DNA of 64,000 nucleotides from positions 299,501-363,500 of the forward strand of contig CAJNDS010002367.1 in assembly GCA_905221605.1 (NCBI GenBank). The letters run 5' to 3'. Below the pieces are notes generated by a model. It ran no database searches, had not been told where the DNA came from, and saw nothing but the letters and a program-made list of their open reading frames with translations. This document shows, one piece after another, positions 44,255 through 53,204 of this stretch. The stretch comes from Symbiodinium natans (Eukaryota; Sar; Dinophyceae; Suessiales; Symbiodiniaceae). The first letter of the stretch is position 1, and every line of letters starts with the position of its first letter. The translations under genes were made by a program, and so were the position numbers.

Positions 44255-44855
44255 GAGACATACACGACTGTTGCACATCGGTCGGTTCCAAACAGCTCCT
44301 GAAGGCCTGCCACAGACAAGTGGCTTGTGCATATGAGGAGGTGATATGTGTACGTCTCCGAGTTGTATTGCTGTGCAACGTGCTCCGCATGATTATGTTA
44401 TGCTATCTATATGTAGAATATGCACATGTTCATGTTACTTATGGCCGTCATGTTCAGGCACATGTGCCTACATGACATGGCTTGACATGCAGTACATGGC
44501 ATCACTGCTGATTAACAAACGCAACCGCGGTTCATGTGCAGCCACCGCGCCAGCTACTGCTGTGAAAGAGCAAAGTAAGCAAGCCCCCTGCGCCCACTCC
44601 ACCAACGTAGCATCTCCGAGCCTTCGCACAAAAAAAACAAGTTGCTGGGCATCCGCTAAAGCAAAAGCTGTCCGTTCGTCCTCCTTTGCTTCTCCCTGCC
44701 GTTTTTGAGGATGTGCCCAGAGTCCTTGGTTTCCATCGTTTACCCCATACATGGGCCCTGCCAGAGAGGCGTGGCAAGCCTACTGCCGGCTCAAGAAGGA
44801 GCCGAGGGTCAAGAAAGGTTGCTGGCAACAGACTTTGCTGTCGCTCAATGATCAC
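44255..44855 (+). CDS. Open frames, probable exons
   Basis: 44255-44480 contains KQLLKACHRQVACAYEEV. About 44530-44708 contains SLRTKKTSCWASAKAKA. 44750-44890 contains EAWQAYCRLKKEPRVKK and ends TGA, but all three frames are open there, so choice of frame is a guess. Confidence 0.28.
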
Positions 44856-45213
44856 ATCTGTCCAGAAATTTGGAGGCCTTGGTGAACGTCAGCAGACAGT
44901 AGCCACAGACATGTTCAACTGAGCCCCTTGCACGTGCATGTCCATGCGCCCCCAGAATGGTTCCCGAGCTTTGACATAGGACAAGAGGAGTGTGGATGAA
45001 TTCCTCAATGCGGCCAAGGTCCGACAGGGGTTGTCCTTGGATTCTGAGCACGGAGTGATGCAAGCTCCATGACCCAGTGACCTAGTAGTAGAGTAGGTAA
45101 CCTTTAACCTTTTTGGGGTAGCATACTCCCCTTATATTCCCAAAGGTTAACCTTTAATTCCCCCAGGTTCCTGGACAACTAAGATGACAATTTTGAAAGC
45201 ATATGGTTCCTGC

Positions 45214-45656
45214 AGGAAGTGGTACGAAAAGAAGTGCCTGTCCCGGCCTTTCAGGGTGCTTTGCCAGCAGCTGCAAGCTAGTGGAGCCTATCTGTGCATA
45301 TGCTGGGTGGGAGCCTTTGTGTGAGGTTGCCGCAGAGGAACCTGACACAGAGAAGGGCAAGAAGCGAAAGGACTGTAGATTTGACTGAGCACCTCAAATG
45401 GAACTTAATGGAACTGGAATTCTGGATTGAAAGTTGTTGGGTACGATTTCGGAGATCCGAAAACTTTCCCGGCAGCACATTCGCAAGTGCATTCTTGGAA
45501 CTTCCAGCTGTTTACCTTTGTTGTAGATCCTTGGTAGTGTATCAGGATTTCTTGGGAGACGGCCGATGCTTTTGGACACGCAGAAGTTTCACCCAATTCT
45601 GCCAAGCATGCGGAGGGCCCTCTCATGTGCTTCGATTCATATGGTCTAGGGCTTAG
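45214..45656 (+). CDS. Open frames, probable exons
   Basis: 45214-45321 follows CTGCAG and reads KWYEKKCLSRPFRVLCQQ. 45346-45388 gives a basic tail (EPDTEKGKKRKD). 45405-45656 contains EFWIESCWVRFRRSENF. No family is recognised. Confidence 0.33.
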
Positions 45657-45739
45657 GGTTTACAATCGGATTTAGGGTTTAGGGAATTCTAGCTGCCCTA
45701 AACCCTAAACCCTAAACCGCGGGGTGGCAAAAACCAGAA

Positions 45740-46182
45740 AGAAGGGTCCTGGCTCCTTTACCTCGCGATGCATCCAGGACGAGGCACCCAAGGCGAAGTC
45801 CTCCAAGAAGGCGGGGGTGGTCAACCTGTCAGGGTTGCTCCTCCTTATTGAGGGGGTTTACGAAAATAGGGGACCCCCAATATAGATCCCAAGTAGTAGG
45901 ATTCCCCGACAACAAGGACCCAAGAAGGTACCCCCAATTTCGGAACCCCGCCCCCCCCCCCCCCCCATTTTGCTCACGAATGTGTCTCCTGCGCGTTTGC
46001 GCCGCCCTGCATGCCCTGAGCACAAGCTCGCAGGCAAAGACCAAAGCCAAGGAGTAGAAAGGCTTCAGACCCAGCACGCTGCACCCTTCCGAATTCTGGC
46101 GTGCTTTGGCGGAATCCAGCCTCAGATCCCCCGGGGAATTCAGTGAAACAGATGAGGTCGATGGGGCGGCCACTCCGGAGTG
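45740..46182 (+). CDS. Exons around a GGGTTTCCGAAA-family element
   Basis: 45740-45849 contains FTSRCIQDEAPKAKSSK, KAGVVNLSGLLLLIE. 45981-46057 contains LLRVCAALHALSTSSQA and ends KAKE-stop. 46064-46182 contains HPSEFWRALAESSLRSPGE and ends TGA. The element at 45848-45955 with a C16 run lies between the first two. Two stops mean either alternative ends or two genes. Confidence 0.4.
45848..45955. mobile_element. GGGTTTCCGAAA-family element, copy
   Basis: It starts GAGGGGGTTTACGAAAATAG, contains GGTACCCCC near its right end and finishes ATTTCGGAACCCC before a C run. Confidence 0.6.
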
Positions 46183-46534
46183 ACTTTGGGCTGCTATAGG
46201 GCCCCTTGGCTTGCCAGGCTCCTCTCCGAAGGCAGCTTCTTGTGGCTGTGGTTAACCGAGAATCCGCAAACGGATGCACGTTCGGGGCAGTCTAAGACCC
46301 CATGCACTGAAGCGCAGGTGCAGAGTATTGCGGCATTAATGCTTTGAAACACCGTCGCCACGTGATCGAGCAACCAGGGGCACGCACGCGAGTGAACCAA
46401 TACGTTTGAAGTTGGGGTTTAAGGGTTTTCGGGGTGTGTCGGGTCTAGGGCCCACAAACCCTGAGCCTAACTCCTGAGACCCGAAGATTCAGAGACAGCC
46501 CCGAGTAAACCCTAAGAACCATAGCGGCGATCAC

Positions 46535-46970
46535 TTGACGGCCGTATTACTCGACACGGCTGCATCAGGGGCCCAGGCAGGGGCCCGGCTGTGGTCGCAG
46601 CAGTTTCACCACACCAGAGACTCCAAGAAGCAAGAGTCAGGCGCGTTAAAACGGCTACTCAACAGTGCCAGGGTCGTTCTTTTCCGCTTGCCTGAGCCGA
46701 ATTATGGAACGGATGCATGCTGCTCCGTGCTTCAGAACAGATGAGGCCTTACCCGGCATCGTGCGTGTGCAGAACTGAGATGGTGCAGCTCACGCAAACG
46801 GTAAGCGGCCAGAGTGCTCGAATGATGTTCTGGAGCATGCGTCTGCTGTTCAGACTTGAAATGCTCCCACCAATGCTGCCATTAAGGAGGTGGACGTGAA
46901 TCTCCAACTCGACATCGATGAGGAAGGAGCCGATCAGGCATCGCACAACCGACCATCACGTATGGCATGC
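46535..46970 (+). CDS. Probable exons, function unknown
   Basis: 46535-46744 contains GARLWSQQFHHTRDSKK, RVVLFRLPEPNYGTDAC and ends TGA. 46857-46970 contains IKEVDVNLQLDIDEEGADQ and runs into CCCTAAA repeats. No family is recognised. Confidence 0.4.
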
Positions 46971-47064
46971 TGCAAAATAAACCCTAAACTCCCTAAACCC
47001 TAAACCCTAAGCCGGGCTGCTGGCTGCTTCCGGTGATCGATGCCAAACATCAGCCAGAAACTGC

Positions 47065-47349
47065 ATGGCCCAGGATGCCGCTGAGGGTTCGACAGCCAGC
47101 AAGGTGGGGGGGGGGGGCAAGTCACAGCGGAAGCTGCGCAGAACTGGTGCCATCTGCACGTCCTATACCCCGGAACCCCAGACCCTGCCACCGTTCAAGC
47201 AGTTGTGCCTCAAGCGTGTTAGTGGGATATATATATATATATATATATATATCGAAACACTGATTGCCCTAGCTCGACCGCTTTTGAACAGCTGAACTCG
47301 GCCATGCAGCTGGACCAGGGTCACATCTGCTGGGGTACGGGTCTCTAGG
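47065..47349 (+). CDS. Probable exons, function unknown
   Basis: About 47065-47221 contains DAAEGSTASKVGGGGKSQR and PFKQLCLKRVS, interrupted by a G12 run. 47268-47349 contains FEQLNSAMQLDQGHICW and ends TAG. A TA microsatellite (47227-47252) separates them. Confidence 0.35.
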
Positions 47350-47826
47350 ATCTTAGAAGGCTTCAGTGGCTTCAGGAAGATTAGGGTTTACCCCTAAACC
47401 CCAAACCCTAAAACCCTAAACCCTAAACCCTAAACCCACATCACGGTGTGGTGGTTGGTGCTGTGTCGGTCATCGGCCCTAGTCGCGAGGCACACTCTCG
47501 CGGCAATACCTGGCAGGCGCGCGGCACGCATGCTCGGACAGGGTGAGAGGTCGGCCCTTTGAGGCCTACAACTGCATGAGAATACTCAGCACTAGTTTGA
47601 TGCTACTTGGATCTATTGGCACCTGCAGCACTGGTTGTCACGTTGCAGTTCCTGCAAGAAAAGTGACACTGTGACATCCTGACAATCTCGACTTGCAGAT
47701 TCACTTGATCTGCCGCACGTTTCCATACCCGAAACCCCGAAACATCACAAAACCCTAAATCCTCAAGCGTGAGAGTGGAAACTCTCAGCACAGTAGTCGT
47801 ATCCCCGCTGTGTGGTTCTGTTCAAC

Positions 47827-47955
47827 TATGCACCTCAAAAAAATCTTACCCAACGCCCATTTCCTACAGTCCTACCTACAGGTCCTGCCGGCTGCAGCTT
47901 GTCGGCTCCTTGGGGCATTTTGGGTTCCGAGTTCTGTGGGCCTAAACCCTTGAGG
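47827..47955 (+). CDS. Small open frame from ATG, unknown
   Basis: It starts MHLKKILPNAHFLQSYLQ and continues VLPAAACRLLGAF, ending TGA. Two other frames are also open here. Confidence 0.3.
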
Positions 47956-48053
47956 GTTTCGGGCTCGAAGGGAGACAATCGGCTGAGGCGTGCATGTACA
48001 TGTACATGACATTGCATGACATATGTGTAAAGCCTCCGCTGCGCAGTTATTCC

Positions 48054-48216
48054 TTGGGATGTTCCCCCTTACACGAACAGTCCTTAATAGGGATTATGTT
48101 ATTCCCTACTAAGGACTGTTAGTATAAGGGGGAAAATCCCAGCCTACCACATTAAACCCTAAACCCTAAACGAGAACCCCTATTCAGGACTGTTAGTATA
48201 AGGGGGAACATCCCAA
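48054..48216. mobile_element. TTGGGATGTTCCCCC TIR element with nested repeat
   Basis: Left end TTGGGATGTTCCCCCTTA and right end TAAGGGGGAACATCCCAA are inverted repeats. An inner right end (48110-48136) and about 40 bases with CCCTAAA units suggest a nested or duplicated structure. The 11-base sequence AGTTATTCCTT flanks both sides (48045-48055 and 48216-48226), consistent with a target duplication. Confidence 0.72.
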
Positions 48217-48281
48217 GTTATTCCTTTGAAATAGCTGTGGTTTCAGATTCAGGGGGGGGGGGGGGGGGGGGCGTGATGGGG

Positions 48282-49318
48282 TCAAGGCAGCCCTGGCGAG
48301 CCGCTGAAGCATGGCAGCTGCTGCCTCAGTGCTGTAGGGTTTAGGCTTTTAGGGTTTAGGGTTTCCCTAAATGAGTCGACCTCTTTAAACATTTCTGCTG
48401 CAAAACGCATTTCTGTTTCGTCCGGCTGGGAAGAAGGTTTTTTTTCGCATGCAGGGAGATGGCGCGCGTTCATCTGCGACCACTGAACTTCCGTCCGGAG
48501 AAACACGGATGTAACCAGCCGTTCAACCGACACTGATGTCTTACCGGTTGTTGTGTAAAAAATCAATGTGTCGTGCATAACTTGGCGGTTCGATACCAAA
48601 CCTACCACCTTAAAGCCCAAAGCCTCTGAAACCTTCCAGGCTCAAGAGGGCCCTGGCCTCCTCGTCCCAAGTAGCACGCCCTACGCCCTAAGCGTAAGCG
48701 TCGAAAACCTAAACCCTACTAAGCCCAAAATGCCACGACAACAACCCTAAACCCTAAACCCTAAACCCTAAACCCTGAACCCTGAACCCTGAACCCTAAA
48801 CCCTAAACCCTAAACCCTAAACCCTAAACCCTAAACCCTAAACCCTAAACCCAAACCTTAAACCCTAAACCCTAGACGTGAACATGTAGGCTGGCGCTGG
48901 GATTTCTGTAGCCGGCCCAACGCCGCCTTGACCTCCTCTGTTCCCGGAGGCGCCATTGCTGGGGCTGAAGGGTTTAGGCGAGAGTCCAGAATGGAAACAA
49001 AGGGCTGGAGAGCGAGGCCAGGTCTCTTGATATATATATATATATACACAAATGCAGCTAGCTAAACATATGTCGTACATATATGTGAGGTTAAGAGCTC
49101 AGTGGGATGACCAGGACTTCTAGTTGTCCTTTGTTGCACACTGGCTCCACGAATGTGCCTCGAGCGTCCCGTTCCAGCACATGCGCGTCCTCAAAACGGA
49201 TCTCAAAAACACAGATCTTGCAGGGAATTTCCCAAGGGGCCGTAGGTTCTGAAAAGTCAGCAGCGCGCGGGCTGGAGTTGGGCTCTGGCAATTTCAGTTT
49301 CGGATGCGGAGAAACGGC
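48282..49318 (-). CDS. Possible minus-strand gene, function unknown
   Basis: Minus-strand frames are more protein-like than plus here. 48282-48620 contains TLIFYTTTGKTSVSVER and MRFAAEMFKEVDSFR. 48893-49030 contains PPGTEEVKAALGRLQKSQ. 49091-49318 contains IPCKICVFEIRFEDAHVLE and ends LEVLVIPLSS-stop. Telomere-like arrays lie at the intron-like boundaries. The stop at 49091 means the segment above it would be a separate, upstream gene. No family is recognised. Confidence 0.38.
48744..48871. repeat. Telomere-like array (CCCTAAA)18
   Basis: Mostly perfect units with three CCCTGAA variants in the middle. Confidence 0.93.
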
Positions 49319-50082
49319 CTTCTAGACTTCTAGCCGAGAAGAAAATGTAATCCGAAATGCGCCTTGTTTGCACTGTCAGAGTTGTGGCAGTCGTATTCCA
49401 CAATATGCCAATTCTCGGGAAACATGGTAGGACAAAATCAATGCATGGCGGCGTGGTCCGAAATATAGGCTACTGCCACAGGTGTTCGGGGACATGCACA
49501 TGCGCGGGGATGCGCGGGGGCATGTCGGGGCTGTCCGAACGTTGAGGGCTGGGGCCCTTTCACAGAGTTGCTGGGCTGTGGTGCAGGTTTGTAATGTAAT
49601 GGTAATGTAATGGTGTTACAACTCCCAACAAGTCTTTGCAACCCTGTTCCTGGTCAATGCAGGATTGAGCTCCTTGGCGCGGCGGGATACTGCACAGCTC
49701 CCAGTTAGGCTCAGCACTTGCCCGGCTCACCCGACACGACATATAGACTTAGACGGTTGCACAGGGTTTGCTGTAGGCCGGAGGCCCAAAACGAACGGCA
49801 GTGAACCTTCCAAGGACCGCCGCTTGCGCCAGGCCCTCCCCCCTGCCCTTGTCTCTCCGCTGCGCTGTGACTGGGCGCACCATTCGTGGATCGATCAGTT
49901 TGACTTGTGCTGAATTCCTCATCGCCAGGTAAGGCTCATCTGGCAACGAGGACCAGAAGCCAGAAAAGCACCAGGCCCGCATGCTGCGGGGAGAGTGTCG
50001 TGCACGTCAAAGACTGGTACCCAAGATTTCGAAAACACGAATTCACTTGTGGGGTTTAGAGTTCAGGGTGTAGGGTTTAATT

Positions 50083-50201
50083 GTCGAAGTTGAAGATGAT
50101 TTCTTCAAGTGGTCGTTGAGCAGTGGGCTTCGGTCCACAGTCCCGGAGTTGCATCTTGGGCAAGGACGCAGAGCGAAAGGTGTTGGATTCCTGTACTAGT
50201 A
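50083..50201 (+). CDS. Coding exon with stop, function unknown
   Basis: After a degenerate TTTAGGG tract the frame reads VEVEDDFFKWSLSSGLR, PELHLGQGRRAKGVGF and ends TAG. No family is recognised. 50370-50500 downstream holds degenerate CCCTAAA-like DNA. Confidence 0.43.
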
Positions 50202-50695
50202 TCCCCGTGCAAGACGGTTGATCATGGAATCATTTCCGAGCCTCCCCAGTGATATGCTCGTTTCCTTCTTTCGTTTCCCTCCAGACACGTTACAATAAGA
50301 AGCGTGCCACTTCCATTCCTCGTAGGGCACGGATGGACACTAGGAAGTCTCTAGAAGAGTGCGCCATACCCTCAACCAGCCTAAAAACCCCATAAATCCC
50401 CTGAACCATCTAAGCCACCCTAAACCACCCTAAACAACCTTCTTGAACCCCTAACCACCCTAAACGCTATAAACCCCATAAACCCGATGTCCCAAACCCT
50501 AAAACGTTGCAGGCTACAGAGACAAGGTAGCCTGGAGGCCTGGCCGGCGTCCAGATCGCTCCGTGCCTTCCAGACTTGCAGGTTTAGGGTTTAGGGTTTA
50601 GGGTTTAGGGTTTAGGGTTTAGGCCAACAGCCTAAGCCTCGTGCAAACGGGCTCAAAAGTGAAAAGCCTAAGCCCCTTGCCCGCAGCTCCTAAAC

Positions 50696-51004
50696 ATGCT
50701 TTCGATGTGCACCGTGGCTCAAGCAACACTCCAGAAGCTGGCAGGCTATTCAGCCCCCTCCCCAGATGTGCAACTCAAAGCCCATACAAACTCCGCCTTG
50801 GGCACTCTGATTCCGAGCCTGAGAAGCAAATTGTTGCAGATGCATCACGGGCACACGGCCAATGATGGAAGCGCTGCGGGCGCCCTCCAGCCCGCAGCAG
50901 CCACCGGGCACGTGTTTGGATGCAGGTTTTGGTGGCTGACACATGATCCCTCTATGGTCTCCGCAAGGGTCCCGAAAACGAATGTTTCTAGTATACTAGT
51001 CTAG
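50696..51004 (+). CDS. Open frame of 102 codons, unknown
   Basis: It starts MLSMCTVAQATLQKLAG and contains TLIPSLRSKLLQMHHGH. A second frame (50641-50865) is also open. It follows a (TTTAGGG)6 array at 50581-50623. Confidence 0.38.
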   Translation: MLSMCTVAQATLQKLAGYSAPSPDVQLKAHTNSALGTLIPSLRSKLLQMHHGHTANDGSAAGALQPAAATGHVFGCRFWWLTHDPSMVSARVPKTNVSSILV

Positions 51005-51132
51005 TCGTCTGTAGTATACTATGGTCTTTTGTAGTACAGAGATAGGTATATCATCGCATATTATAGTAAATGATTGTGTATTATAGTATATGACACACTA
51101 TTTGTTTTGTGTTTTTGCACGCTCTAGTTTAG

Positions 51133-51288
51133 TACCCGTACATCCTGAACAAACCCTTGTTTGAGAAGTTCTCACTTGTGTTTACAGGTGAAGCTGACAA
51201 TTGCTATGTAACTAGCATGAATGAAGTACATGAGGAGGCCCAAATTGATAATTTTTTGCAGGGCTTATCTTCAGGGCCCCGGCATTAG
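51133..51288 (+). CDS. Coding exon with stop, function unknown
   Basis: After TTTAG the frame reads YPYILNKPLFEKFSLVFTG, EADNCYVTSMNEVHEEAQ and ends TAG (52 codons). Residue choice in AT-rich codons makes it convincing. No family is recognised. Confidence 0.5.
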   Translation, partial: YPYILNKPLFEKFSLVFTGEADNCYVTSMNEVHEEAQIDNFLQGLSSGPRH

Positions 51289-51805
51289 AGTAGATTTGTT
51301 TGAGGCGAAGCTAAAGCCCAGTGTCATCATGATTTTGCATGGCTGTGGCTACTACAGTATTGTTACTATATATATATATATAAATAAATACATTTTTCAT
51401 TTACTTATTTCTTTACATATACAGTGGAGCGAGAGACAGTCATCTCGAGCTTGCATCTTCAGCATTCATGGAATGAATATCGCCCGCTTTCGACATGGCT
51501 CCATGCTGGGCTAGGTTTGGGGTTTAGGGTTTAGGGTGGTTCACGGCAGGCAGTTCATGAAATCAGAATGTCAAAGGAGGCAGTGCTGCACAGCACCGAA
51601 GCTTAGCATTGAGCTCTAGCATCGACTTGCAGCTGGCGGGATCTCACGCGGTCTGTTGCATTGCTGCACATCGACTTTGCCGTGCCTGCGGACCATCAGC
51701 AATGACTGGATCAAAAGTGCAGATCATGACAAGTTGGACTCGACTTTCTCTCTGCATTGATCAAACTCGTACTGGCCTTTTTCCTGCATTCTTTGTCAAT
51801 GGTTG

Positions 51806-51994
51806 ATGCCCGAACTTAGTGGCTTGCCCGTTGCCGGGAAGTGCAAATTCCAAGGAACTTCTGAAACAGCGCAAGGAAGTATGGGTGCGGGGTACCTGGA
51901 GCAAAGCTTGGGATCATTTTTTATGAACGGTCTTTGTGTCCATTCATCACCCCATGTAGTGCAAATGACACACTCGAATTCACATCTCGTTTGA
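51806..51994 (+). CDS. Open frame from ATG, 62 residues
   Basis: It starts MPELSGLPVAGKCKF and contains GAGYLEQSLGSFFMNGL, ending TGA. It could be a complete small protein or a terminal exon. Confidence 0.38.
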   Translation: MPELSGLPVAGKCKFQGTSETAQGSMGAGYLEQSLGSFFMNGLCVHSSPHVVQMTHSNSHLV

Positions 51995-52080
51995 CCCACT
52001 CACCTGGAGGTTGTCCTGTTTTTGAACGTTTCCGAACCAACGTCCTTGCAGAACCGCTGTAGCGGCGCAAGCATAGTTAG

Positions 52081-52419
52081 TTGCAGCGATGTAAATCGTC
52101 AGCAGCCAGTTGCAGGTATGCTTTCATCAGCGGTGCGCCTTCCCCGGCGAAGTCTCAAGGACATGTACCTGCACCTGGAAGTACTTCTCACACCGACGCA
52201 TTGTTGAAAGCTCCCTGGCTCGAAGGCAGCGCTTGGGAAGTGGTAATTGCCACGGTTGGCAGGAATGAGGATGCTGATGCTGCTGCTGATAATGACGATG
52301 GTGGTGGCAATGCTGATGGTAGTGGCGATGATGAGGACCATGATCATGATGAGGATGAGGATGATTGTAGCATAACAGCACCCTCCGTTCTTCTAATCCG
52401 GAGGCCTCGCAAGAGGTAG
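52081..52419 (+). CDS. Protein with acidic Asp/Glu tail
   Basis: The frame ends in a long acidic stretch (DADAAADNDDGGG, DEDHDHDEDEDD) encoded by a GAT/GAG triplet repeat at 52265-52370, then a short basic end. Upstream it contains LLKAPWLEGSAWEVVIATV. A competing frame at 52022-52207 is open. Confidence 0.4.
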   Translation: MQRCKSSAASCRYAFISGAPSPAKSQGHVPAPGSTSHTDALLKAPWLEGSAWEVVIATVGRNEDADAAADNDDGGGNADGSGDDEDHDHDEDEDDCSITAPSVLLIRRPRKR

Positions 52420-52422
52420 CCT

Positions 52423-52512
52423 TGCCGGAGTTTTTGTTGGGGGTTGTTTGTTGGGACTTCAAGTAAAAGTCCTTAAAAATCTTTCACAAACCATCCCCCA
52501 AACAAATCCGGT
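52423..52512. mobile_element. Possible TIR element
   Basis: CCGGAGTTTTTGTTGGGGG at the left and CCCCCAAACAAATCCGG at the right are imperfect inverted repeats about 90 bases apart. Confidence 0.4.
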
Positions 52513-52553
52513 AAGGACTACCCTTTACCCGGTTCGTAACTTGAAAAGGCGAC

Positions 52554-52805
52554 ATGAATAAAATCTGGCCGTGGGGGTACCTATCTGTCCCTCTCCTGAA
52601 TCACAAGGCCCCTGTGATTCATTCTTTAAACGGCCCAAATCAAGCTCCAGACTCGGAAGTCCTAGCCTTTCAAAAAAAACTTGGGATGTTCCCCCTTATG
52701 CTAACAGTCTGTAATAGGGATTATCATCGGGGGTACTATCATCCCATTAGCAAGGAATCGATGCTTTCGCCTGGCGGTAGATCAGTGCTTCGGACCACTC
52801 AATGA
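52554..52805 (+). CDS. Open frame containing a TTGGGATG element
   Basis: The frame contains YLSVPLLNHKAPVIHSLNG and SEVLAFQKK, then runs without a stop through a right-truncated TTGGGATGTTCCCCC element (52681-52748) into SKESMLSPGGRSVL and TGA. The element may be an intron that happens to be open or may have been captured as coding sequence. Confidence 0.4.
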   Translation: MNKIWPWGYLSVPLLNHKAPVIHSLNGPNQAPDSEVLAFQKKLGMFPLMLTVCNRDYHRGYYHPISKESMLSPGGRSVLRTTQ

Positions 52806-52950
52806 ATCAAAGGCCTTGGATGTCCGGAGCTTGGTTTGGACTGTCTAAGGAGTCTTTGCCGGGCGGGCTTTGCTCGATTGAAGAGAGTTGGAAACAAGAT
52901 ATCGATGTAATAACAATTTTACGGATTCTTTCCGGAAATCATGTTCACTA

Positions 52951-53126
52951 TAAACACACCCTTTTGTGATTTCGACCGGGCTGAGCTTGAAATGGGATGT
53001 CAGGCCTTCGACAGACCACCCGACACATTGCAAATCGTTCATGAGACAGACTTGTTCGCCCAAGTTCGGGCTAAGCACATCACGATTAGCATTATTCAGA
53101 AGGACCGTGCCGACTCTTGCGGTTAA
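52951..53126 (+). CDS. Open frame from ATG, function unknown
   Basis: It starts MFTINTPFCDFDRAELEMG and contains HETDLFAQVRAKHITISII, ending TAA. The opposing minus frame 52845-53165 is longer and cannot be excluded. Confidence 0.35.
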
Positions 53127-53204
53127 CATGACCCAACAAGCACAGCATGCTTTGCACACGCACATGACTGGGAAGCATCCATTTAACCGTGCCGGGATGC
53201 GGAG

